Assembly (NCBI GenBank): GCA_947174735.1
Contig: CAMWKC010000033.1
Coordinates: forward strand, 1-13,071
Direction: 5' to 3'
Length of the DNA stretch: 13,071 nt
From: an uncultured Porphyromonadaceae bacterium
GTDB lineage: Bacteria; Bacteroidota; Bacteroidia; Bacteroidales; Muribaculaceae
The position numbers were made by a program, and so were the translations under genes. The number at the start of each line of letters is the position of its first letter. Position 1 is the stretch's first letter. The notes under the pieces were generated by a model. It saw only the letters and a program-made list of their open reading frames with translations. It had not been told where the DNA came from and did not search any database. This document shows, piece after piece, positions 7,111-13,071 of the stretch.

Positions 7111-8439
7111 TTATTGCTTTTGTCGGAAACATAAAAGCCACAGAAGCATCACGATAAAAGCGTATACCGCGAATATACACCAAGGGTATATCCACTCACC
7201 CATAAACAGGCGCATAGCAGTGTCGGAACCAGCCGGAGATACTATCTGCCATTGACACCATCTATTGACTATAGCGCCCGCCGCCAAAGTACCGAAAGTG
7301 GCTCCTATGCCGTTGCTCATAAACATCATCAGACCTTGTGCAAATCCTTTCATATTTGCCGGGGCTACCTGCTGAATATAGAGATGACCGGCTATGGTGA
7401 TAAAGTTAAAGGCTAACCCATATACTAACATCGAACCAATAAGCAGCCATAATCCGTTACCGGGATTCCCGACACCAAGCATAAGGAATCTCAAGGCCCA
7501 GGCCAAAAGACCTATGGCGTAAACTGTGCGTATACCCCGCCATTTCAAGGCTATTCCGACCAAAAGTATACAGATTGCTTCGGAAATCTGTGATAAGGAG
7601 AAAAGCATGGTGGCATTACCGGAGGCTAACGAACCGACGTATTCTCCGATACCGGCGAAATGAGTAATGAACGGAGTAACAAAACCGTTTGAGATCTGTA
7701 GACATACACCGGAGAGTATTACAAATATCAGGAATACGGTAATCTCCCGTTTTCCGAACATTACTTTTAACGATTCCCTGAGTGGGAGTTTTACCGTCGG
7801 GGTCTGTAAATCGGATTTTACAGACCGTAAGGTAGGAAGAGAGAAAGCATAAAGACAGGTCACCACACCCATTATACCGCTGCATAGTAGCTGCATGGCA
7901 TTATACTGAAATCTCAGATGTCCGACATCACTTTTGTCACTGAAAGCAAATCTGAGCATACCCTCATTCCAATATGCCGAATTGACAAACCACATGGCAG
8001 CTACAAAGCCGATTGTACCCCATATTCTTATGGAAGGAAACGACGTAACAGTATTATGTCCGCTTTGGGTAAGAAGACCGAAAGTCGCAGTATTGGCTAA
8101 GGCCATTGTCGGCATATACAGAGCTAAGAACAGAAGATATAGCGGATAAAATATCTTAAATTCCAGATGCTGATGAGTCATTCCGTATCGCCACATCACA
8201 AACATAACGATTGCAGCCGACAGATGACAAAATCCTAAGAGCTTCTCGGGACGTCCTGTACGGTCTGCAAGACGCCCTAATAACGAAGGAGTTATAATCG
8301 ACACAAGTCCTATGGCGGCATAGAACCAGGCTATGTTGCTGCCCAGTCCTCCGGCGCCGAGAAACTGTCCGAAGCATGTGAGGTAACATCCCCACACACT
8401 GAACTGAAGGAAATAGAGCAGCGACAGACGTGCTTTCAT
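7111..8439 (-). CDS. MFS permease resembling the nucleoside:H+ symporter (NHS) family
   Basis: A ~442-residue, highly hydrophobic protein with about 12 predicted membrane helices. The start MKARLSLLYFLQFSVWGCYL, with the following GRLADRTGRP loop, resembles the NupG/XapB nucleoside:proton symporter family, which imports nucleosides across the inner membrane. A less specific MFS assignment, or another substrate taken in by the neighbouring receptor, is possible. ATG 8439 gives the family-like N-terminus; a start at 8487 would add 16 hydrophilic residues and overlap the upstream gene. It follows the TonB receptor gene by 28 bp on the same strand, so the two are probably one operon: the receptor crossing the outer membrane and this permease the inner one. 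Substrate is inferred only from family resemblance. A strong terminator lies just downstream. Confidence 0.82.
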   Translation of the reverse strand: MKARLSLLYFLQFSVWGCYLTCFGQFLGAGGLGSNIAWFYAAIGLVSIITPSLLGRLADRTGRPEKLLGFCHLSAAIVMFVMWRYGMTHQHLEFKIFYPLYLLFLALYMPTMALANTATFGLLTQSGHNTVTSFPSIRIWGTIGFVAAMWFVNSAYWNEGMLRFAFSDKSDVGHLRFQYNAMQLLCSGIMGVVTCLYAFSLPTLRSVKSDLQTPTVKLPLRESLKVMFGKREITVFLIFVILSGVCLQISNGFVTPFITHFAGIGEYVGSLASGNATMLFSLSQISEAICILLVGIALKWRGIRTVYAIGLLAWALRFLMLGVGNPGNGLWLLIGSMLVYGLAFNFITIAGHLYIQQVAPANMKGFAQGLMMFMSNGIGATFGTLAAGAIVNRWCQWQIVSPAGSDTAMRLFMGEWIYPWCIFAVYAFIVMLLWLLCFRQKQ

Positions 8440-8467
8440 ATAATTACTATATCGGTATACCGGATAA

Positions 8468-10339
8468 TCAGAACTTAAATTCCACACCGCCCATAATGGT
8501 AGTGCCGGGCATCGGACAACCGTATATTATCTGATAATGCTTGTTTGTGATATTATCGACCTTGACAGAGAGAGTTACAGGTACAGTTGTTCCGAGCGTG
8601 TATGCGGCACGTAGATTAAGGAGTGAATAACTCTCCGTTGATCCGTTCGGATTACCGTTTTTCATACTCCAGATACTCATATCTTCGAGAGTAAAGCTGA
8701 AAGCTCCGGGTGAATAGGTAACTTCTGCATTAAGCTTGTTCTTGGGCGAATACAGATTATCGGAATCAGTGTGCAGATATGACCATGAGGCGCTTGCCTG
8801 AAGATTTGAAAGAATACTGTAGGCAGCCTCCAGTTCAAATCCCTTATTATGGAATTTGCCGGTATTGACATTACGCGGACGTCCGTCAACCCGGACTGTC
8901 TGAATCATATTCTTTCCGTCAATATAGAAAACATCAGCGCCTAACATCAGTCTGTAATCAAGAAGATGCTGACGGTAGCCTATCTCATAGTTAAGCATGT
9001 ATTCCGGTTTAAGGTCCGGATTTGCCGGCGGATAGAGATACAGTTCGCGGATATTGGGAGAGCGGAAACCCTTACTGAAAGAAGCCTTTATCTGAGAAGC
9101 CTGAGACGGTTTGACAATAAGCCCGGCCTGTGGCACCCATACGTTACCGTATGTAGAACCATGCTGGAGACGCACACCGCCGTTGATATTAAGTACCTCG
9201 TTAAAGAATCCTTGCTGCATCATAACATATCCGGCCACCTCATTAACATGATGTTCGGCTTCCGAAGTGCGTATATTTACGTCTTCTTTGTTGGTGTTCC
9301 AGACATGGCCTCCCCAATGCTGGAAATCAATTCCTGCGGAGAATATGTTAGCGGTCCATAGATAAAACGATTCGTATGCTGTAAATCCCATGTTATAATC
9401 AGTGGAATTAAACAGATAATCGCGTGGCGTTTCACCCGGCGTGTTGCCATCATCTAATTTGTGTCGTCCCCAGTTTATATAGCCTTGTATACCGCCGTCA
9501 TATTTATCATATATATTCTTAACATATATACCGCCCGTACCACGGAATATATCAGTCCACATATTTTCCAGCGGATTCTGTAGAGTACCGGGATTATTGG
9601 CATGACTCTGTGTCATGTCCAGCATACCGGCAAGACTCCAATGATTTGAAGCAGCATATTTGAGCTGTGCAAATTCATTGGCAAGCCAGAAGGCACTGCC
9701 GGCACGGTTGCCGTTGCTGCGGTCAAGCTGACCTGAAAGCGTCGCGGAAAATTTATCTTTCTTATAACCTGAAGACAGAGCAAACTTCTGTGTACTGAAA
9801 GAACCGAACATCGCACGGGCACGTCCTGTAAGACCGTCCTGTCTCTGTGTACGGGTAACAAGATTAATAGAACCACCCATTGCGTTTGAGCCGTAAAGCA
9901 GCGAAGACGGACCTTTGACTACTTCTACCCTTTCCACTCCGTTTGCAACGTACGTATCAGCAAGACTGTGACCGAACACTCCGGCCCACTGCGGCTGGCC
10001 GTCAATCATGAACAGAACCTTATTACCTTGTCCTACACCACGGATATTTACTACTCCGGCGCTGCCTCCGGAAACACCGTAACCTGCAAAGCCACGCTCA
10101 GTGACGAATAGTCCCGGTACCTTCGAGACAAGTACAGGCAGTAAAGAGCTTTCTCCGGAATCTTCTATCTGTTCGGCAGTGACCTGTGTAACATTAAGAG
10201 GGATAAGGTCAGGGTCTGTCTTTAAAGGAGCTGTCACAACTACTTCTCCAAGTTTTACCGTATCACGTGGTATTTCGGCAGCCGCCAACCCTGCGGCCGT
10301 CATAGCCAGAGGTATAAATACTAACAGTTGTCTGTTCAT
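8468..10339 (-). CDS. TonB-dependent outer-membrane receptor (BtuB/siderophore-receptor size class)
   Basis: A 623-residue receptor. A signal peptide (MNRQLLVFIPLAMTAAGLAAA) is followed directly by a TonB-box-like KLGEVVVTAP, without the carboxypeptidase-like N-terminal domain typical of SusC proteins. The plug domain (about 45-165) shows VVNIRGVGQGNKVLFMIDGQ, RVEVVKGPSSLLYGSNAMGG and SINLVTR. The rest is a beta-barrel with a family-typical FRSPNIRELY segment, ending GGVEFKF with a terminal Phe as for barrel proteins. Size and plug resemble receptors for cobalamin, heme or siderophores rather than for glycans, and no SusD partner is present. Substrate cannot be read from the sequence. It is the first gene of an operon with the permease, transcribed from a promoter that overlaps that of the divergent methyltransferase gene. 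Confidence 0.93.
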   Translation of the reverse strand: MNRQLLVFIPLAMTAAGLAAAEIPRDTVKLGEVVVTAPLKTDPDLIPLNVTQVTAEQIEDSGESSLLPVLVSKVPGLFVTERGFAGYGVSGGSAGVVNIRGVGQGNKVLFMIDGQPQWAGVFGHSLADTYVANGVERVEVVKGPSSLLYGSNAMGGSINLVTRTQRQDGLTGRARAMFGSFSTQKFALSSGYKKDKFSATLSGQLDRSNGNRAGSAFWLANEFAQLKYAASNHWSLAGMLDMTQSHANNPGTLQNPLENMWTDIFRGTGGIYVKNIYDKYDGGIQGYINWGRHKLDDGNTPGETPRDYLFNSTDYNMGFTAYESFYLWTANIFSAGIDFQHWGGHVWNTNKEDVNIRTSEAEHHVNEVAGYVMMQQGFFNEVLNINGGVRLQHGSTYGNVWVPQAGLIVKPSQASQIKASFSKGFRSPNIRELYLYPPANPDLKPEYMLNYEIGYRQHLLDYRLMLGADVFYIDGKNMIQTVRVDGRPRNVNTGKFHNKGFELEAAYSILSNLQASASWSYLHTDSDNLYSPKNKLNAEVTYSPGAFSFTLEDMSIWSMKNGNPNGSTESYSLLNLRAAYTLGTTVPVTLSVKVDNITNKHYQIIYGCPMPGTTIMGGVEFKF

Positions 10340-10378
10340 GATTTCTGGATTTTAAGTCATTTTAAGTTTATAGTTCGG

Positions 10379-10386
10379 CAAAGTTA
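10379..10386 (-). promoter_or_regulatory. -7 box of the TonB receptor-permease operon
   Basis: Read on the minus strand this is TAACTTTG, a perfect TAnnTTTG match, about 40 bp upstream of the receptor ATG. The expected -33 position (about 10406-10409) reads ACTG, a weak match, which may mean the promoter depends on an activator. Confidence 0.5.
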
Positions 10387-10395
10387 ATAAAATAA

Positions 10396-10427
10396 TTTGA
10401 CTATTCAGTGTATTTTAGTTAATTTTG
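10396..10427 (+). promoter_or_regulatory. Bacteroides-type promoter of the methyltransferase gene
   Basis: TTTG at 10396-10399 and TAATTTTG at 10420-10427 are separated by 20 bp, a full match to the Bacteroides primary-sigma consensus. Transcription should start near 10432, leaving a ~29-nt leader. The -33 box lies inside the region used by the divergent receptor promoter. Confidence 0.72.
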
Positions 10428-10460
10428 CGTCAAAATAAACTAAAAATAACTTTACCCACC

Positions 10461-11060
10461 ATGACTCAATCCGAAATAGACTTTTTTGATAACCTCGCTC
10501 CTACATGGGATGCCAACGAAATCCGTTCCACACCTGAAAGAGTGAGAACTATTCTCGGCAAGTTGCCTATAAGCAAAGGTATGACTGTACTCGACCTCGG
10601 TACAGGCACAGGAGTACTTGTGCCCTACCTCAGTGAGATAGTAGGACCTGCAGGACATGTGACAGCAATAGATCTCTCCGAAGGAATGCTCTCTATAGCG
10701 AAACAGAAATATGGAGAACTTAAAAATGTGGAGTTTATGAAGATAGATTTTGAAGAAGAGCAAATCCCCGGATTATATGATGTGGTGATGTTATATTCGG
10801 TTTATCCTCATCTTCATGCTCCGGCAGATACTATGGAGTGGTTGTTCAAGATGAATGTAAAGCCGGGTGGCGTTATCATAATCGCTTTTCCGTCTGACGA
10901 GAGATTTATCAATAATATCCATCACGAACGTCAGTCAGAAAGCGACCACCTTCCCCCTGCTCATATTTTAGCTGATATGATTAACAGCTGGGGCTTCTGT
11001 GCTTCAGTAGTCTCCGCTACTGAAGATGAATATATTATAGAGATAAAATACTGTAAATAA
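10461..11060 (+). CDS. Class I SAM-dependent methyltransferase
   Basis: A 199-residue cytoplasmic enzyme with the Rossmann-type methyltransferase fold. Motif I is VLDLGTGTGVL at 43-53, the ribose-binding acidic residue is D71 in VTAIDLS, the post-motif strand is DVVMLYSVYPHL (107-118), and KPGG is at 134-137. The N-terminus SEIDFFDNLAPTWD matches a subfamily of small stand-alone methyltransferases. An H-H-E-R stretch followed by HLPP near 154-166 could be a family-specific binding loop. ATG 10461 is preferred to the upstream TTG at 10425, because the proposed transcript begins between them. It is divergent from the TonB receptor-permease operon with an overlapping promoter region, suggesting a linked role, perhaps modification of the imported compound. 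The methyl acceptor is unknown. Confidence 0.88.
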   Translation: MTQSEIDFFDNLAPTWDANEIRSTPERVRTILGKLPISKGMTVLDLGTGTGVLVPYLSEIVGPAGHVTAIDLSEGMLSIAKQKYGELKNVEFMKIDFEEEQIPGLYDVVMLYSVYPHLHAPADTMEWLFKMNVKPGGVIIIAFPSDERFINNIHHERQSESDHLPPAHILADMINSWGFCASVVSATEDEYIIEIKYCK

Positions 11061-11094
11061 AACCAACAACCGGAGTAGGTCTCACGATATAAAA

Positions 11095-11562
11095 TCAATA
11101 TTGAATACCGTTTTTGACAAGCAGTTCCTTTAACCGCAGATTCTCCTTACGCAAACTGTCTACTTCGTCACGCAAGTCATCTACCCGTTCAGAAAGCCGG
11201 TCATTACGCTTGGTAAGAAAATCAATACGGCCCATTGTGTCAGCATCCTGCACAGAATGGGCTTTTTCACGCTGATGAGCAAGATCATGAAAGTGGTTAA
11301 GTAGCTGAGTCAAAGAATCACTCTGGTCTGTAATATGAGTATGTGGAGGAACCGTATTTTCCGGATAGTCCTCAATTATGTATTCATCTAAATTATCGAG
11401 TTCAAAAATCTCTTTTATTTTCTCCAGCTTTTCTTCCGGCATACGGCTGCGTCCGTTCTCTATCGCTGATAGAAAACTCGGACGTACCTGAAGATGGTCA
11501 GCAAGTTCACGCTGACTCATACCCGCTCTCTTACGTAACCTGACAAAATCGATTCTACTCAT
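11095..11562 (-). CDS. XRE-family transcriptional regulator with C-terminal coiled coil
   Basis: A 155-residue protein. Residues 5-55 form a Cro/CI-type helix-turn-helix: RLRKRAGMSQRELADHLQVR, then PSFLSAIENGRSRMPEEKL, with the conserved Q17, L20, A21 and E35-N36-G37 positions. A linker follows, then a long charged heptad region (about 110-150, with leucines spaced as in FLTKRNDRLSERVDDLRDEV), likely a dimerising coiled coil. No ligand-binding or protease domain is present. It converges on the methyltransferase gene with a 34-bp gap and is transcribed in the same direction as the ATPase gene 219 bp upstream, but has its own strong promoter. Two TTCCAA repeats near its predicted transcription start are candidate self-regulatory sites. 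Its target genes are unknown. Confidence 0.9.
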   Translation of the reverse strand: MSRIDFVRLRKRAGMSQRELADHLQVRPSFLSAIENGRSRMPEEKLEKIKEIFELDNLDEYIIEDYPENTVPPHTHITDQSDSLTQLLNHFHDLAHQREKAHSVQDADTMGRIDFLTKRNDRLSERVDDLRDEVDSLRKENLRLKELLVKNGIQY

Positions 11563-11594
11563 AAAATTCCTTTTTGATATGAGAGAGGATTAAC

Positions 11595-11610
11595 TTCCAA
11601 TAATTTCCAA
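11595..11610. repeat. TTCCAA direct repeat at the XRE-gene start, candidate operator
   Basis: TTCCAA occurs at 11595-11600 and again at 11605-11610, exactly one helical turn (10 bp) apart. The pair spans the expected transcription start of the XRE gene, just downstream of its -7 box, where a bound regulator would block transcription. Confidence 0.35.
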
Positions 11611-11641
11611 CAAATTTATCTGTTTTTACTGAATCCTCAAA
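11611..11641 (-). promoter_or_regulatory. Consensus Bacteroides-type promoter of the XRE regulator gene
   Basis: On the minus strand TTTG (11638-11641) is followed after 19 bp by TAAATTTG (11611-11618), a complete match to the consensus. Transcription should begin near 11605, giving a leader of about 43 nt before ATG 11562. Confidence 0.75.
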
Positions 11642-11781
11642 ATATCCCGTCTATTAATCTCTAAAATCCCTCAGTTATACGTAATACATTCTAAGACTTA
11701 TACACGGCAGTCATTAATTTTTGTGAATATTCCACCCACAAGTATATGGCATAATACACACTTTGGTAACTGTAAAAAGGT

Positions 11782-12984
11782 CTAACTCATCAAGAACTCA
11801 CGCAATGACATCAGCCGGATACCTTGATATGTGTTAGGAGCGGAATCGCGGAGAGTCACAACGGTTTTCTCGTAATTATCCGGTATTCGTGAAAGATTTC
11901 CAAATTCACGGTCGCGTGTATTCTCATCTGACACGGTCATAGCAACTTGAATATAGCGCAGCTCATTGTCTTTCTCTGCAATAAAGTCTATTTCCCTTTC
12001 TTGTGTCATCACACCTACTTTTACGTTATATCCCATGGCAATAAGATGGTTATACACGACATTCTCTATTAATCCTCCTATATCACCGGGTCGGTAGCCT
12101 ATGATAGAGTTTCTGATACCTAAATCTTCGAAGAAATACTTTTCTCCGATTTCGAAGAATCTTTTGCCCGCTATATCCCACCTGCGTACCCGATGGATGA
12201 TAAAAGCCTCCGCCACATATCCCATATATGCCTGCACACTGGTGACACTTGATGATATATGCTGCGACTTAAGATAGTCGACAATCTTTTTCGCATTGAA
12301 AATACAGCCGATATTGTCGGCAAGAAATAGGAGCAAACGCCCTAAAAAATCAGTATTGCGCAGAGAATGGCGGCTAACTACATCACGATATACTACCGCA
12401 TCCGTGATTCCCGAGATATATTCTCCCCATGTGGATTCATTGGGCAGATTGATCAGATATGGTAACCCTCCGTATCTCAGGTAAGTCTCTAAAGCTCCAT
12501 CACTATCTGGCAAAGAGTGAAACATCAGGAATTCCCTGTATGTCAGAGCATGGACATTAATGACAATGCATCTTCCGGCGAGCCTCGACGCAATTTCAGA
12601 TGAAAACATGCTCGAATTACTTCCCGTCAGATAGATATCATTATGTGGATCCAGAATCAGTGAGCGCACAACCTTATCAAAATCCTTGACTTCCTGTATC
12701 TCATCCAGAAAAATATAATTATTTCTCCCGGCCTTTATACGTGAAGAAATTTCATTGTACAGATCAGTCGCATTATGAATGTGAGCGAAAGCAAAGTTCT
12801 CAAGATTTATCTCTATGATATTAGCATCGGGATTTTGTTGCTTTATCTCTTCTACCACAGCCATAAGGATATAGCTTTTTCCGACACGACGCTGCCCCGC
12901 AAGTACCTTTATTATATTTTTATTAATGAACGGACGAATCTGATCCATATATAAGGATCTTGGAAGTATCTTTACTCTTTCCAT
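11782..12984 (-). CDS. AAA_14/DUF4143 P-loop ATPase with PD-(D/E)XK-like C-terminus
   Basis: A 400-residue cytoplasmic ATPase of the widespread AAA_14 plus DUF4143 family. Walker A is GQRRVGKS at 30-37, Walker B is YIFLDEIQ at 90-97, and a sensor-like LTGSNSSM lies at 119-126. The DUF4143 part (about 200-360) includes AYMGYVAEAFIIHRVRRWD, a winged-helix-like region, then a degenerate PD-(D/E)XK-like core with E307, D333 in REIDFIAE and Q346 in YIQVAMTV, where Gln replaces the usual E-x-K. Motifs are intact. The role of these ATPases is unsettled; they are common, often multi-copy genes in Bacteroidales. ATG 12984 matches the family N-terminus. The gene ends in TAG, showing that TAG acts as a stop in this genome. 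A promoter lies directly upstream and implies a very short leader. Confidence 0.92.
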   Translation of the reverse strand: MERVKILPRSLYMDQIRPFINKNIIKVLAGQRRVGKSYILMAVVEEIKQQNPDANIIEINLENFAFAHIHNATDLYNEISSRIKAGRNNYIFLDEIQEVKDFDKVVRSLILDPHNDIYLTGSNSSMFSSEIASRLAGRCIVINVHALTYREFLMFHSLPDSDGALETYLRYGGLPYLINLPNESTWGEYISGITDAVVYRDVVSRHSLRNTDFLGRLLLFLADNIGCIFNAKKIVDYLKSQHISSSVTSVQAYMGYVAEAFIIHRVRRWDIAGKRFFEIGEKYFFEDLGIRNSIIGYRPGDIGGLIENVVYNHLIAMGYNVKVGVMTQEREIDFIAEKDNELRYIQVAMTVSDENTRDREFGNLSRIPDNYEKTVVTLRDSAPNTYQGIRLMSLREFLMS

Positions 12985-13002
12985 TATAAATAAAATTTTT
13001 CA

Positions 13003-13034
13003 CAAAACTACTAAAAGTTTTGTTTACAAACAAA
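13003..13034 (-). promoter_or_regulatory. Bacteroides-type promoter of the ATPase gene with overlapping palindrome
   Basis: On the minus strand TTTG (13031-13034) and TAGTTTTG (13003-13010) are 20 bp apart, a full consensus match. The predicted start near 12998 leaves only about 14 nt before ATG 12984. Between the boxes lies a perfect palindrome, arms 13018-13025 and 13028-13035 (TTTTGTTT / AAACAAAA, 2-bp centre), which covers the -33 box and could be an operator. Confidence 0.65.
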
Positions 13035-13071
13035 ATAGGTTTAAATATTTCAGCATCATACAATTCTGCCA

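Noticed and set aside
8966..9361. Plus-strand ORF of 131 codons inside the TonB receptor gene
   Set aside because: It is antisense to a well-conserved receptor, has no recognisable domain, and is best explained as a shadow frame.
10340..10460. Cobalamin riboswitch ahead of the TonB receptor
   Set aside because: The predicted leader is only about 33 nt and no B12-box-like sequence is visible, which is too short for that riboswitch.

Overview
The window most likely comes from the chromosome of a gut Bacteroidales bacterium, with Muribaculaceae as a reasonable guess. The reasons are an Omp28-type surface protein, Bacteroidales-style C-terminal tails on two secreted proteins, general lack of Shine-Dalgarno sequences, and several promoters of the Bacteroides type (TTTG, 19-20 bp, TAnnTTTG). 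There are no rRNA or tRNA genes, CRISPR arrays or transposases that I can recognise.

Layout. Positions 2-649 hold the C-terminal part of an Omp28-like protein (+), ended by a hairpin plus T-tract that lies inside the 3' end of the next gene. A YhcG-type PD-(D/E)XK nuclease gene (DUF1016 family) runs on the minus strand to 1731. A protein-kinase-fold gene (2017-3021, minus) has lost every main catalytic motif and is read as a pseudokinase. Divergent from it is a LytS/LytTR two-component pair. The histidine kinase (3276-4361) is split by one in-frame amber codon exactly where family members carry a glutamine, while its response regulator (4375-5145) is intact. A promoter-preceded gene for a large secreted protein of unknown function follows (5395-7035), and a long bidirectional terminator closes that half.

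The right half begins with a probable uptake operon on the minus strand: a small TonB-dependent receptor (8468-10339), then a 12-TM permease resembling the nucleoside:H+ symporter family (7111-8439). Its promoter overlaps that of a divergent SAM-dependent methyltransferase (10461-11060), so the three genes may be co-controlled. Last come an XRE-type regulator with a C-terminal coiled coil (11095-11562) and an AAA_14/DUF4143 ATPase (11782-12984), both on the minus strand and each with a good promoter.

The most notable signal is the central signalling cluster. Two neighbouring, divergently transcribed kinase-type genes are both unable, as read here, to act as normal kinases: one through wholesale loss of catalytic residues, the other through a nonsense codon plus a damaged G-box. 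The LytTR regulator beside them looks functional. LytTR-like ACAGTT motifs occur in the shared intergenic region and upstream of the secreted-protein promoter.
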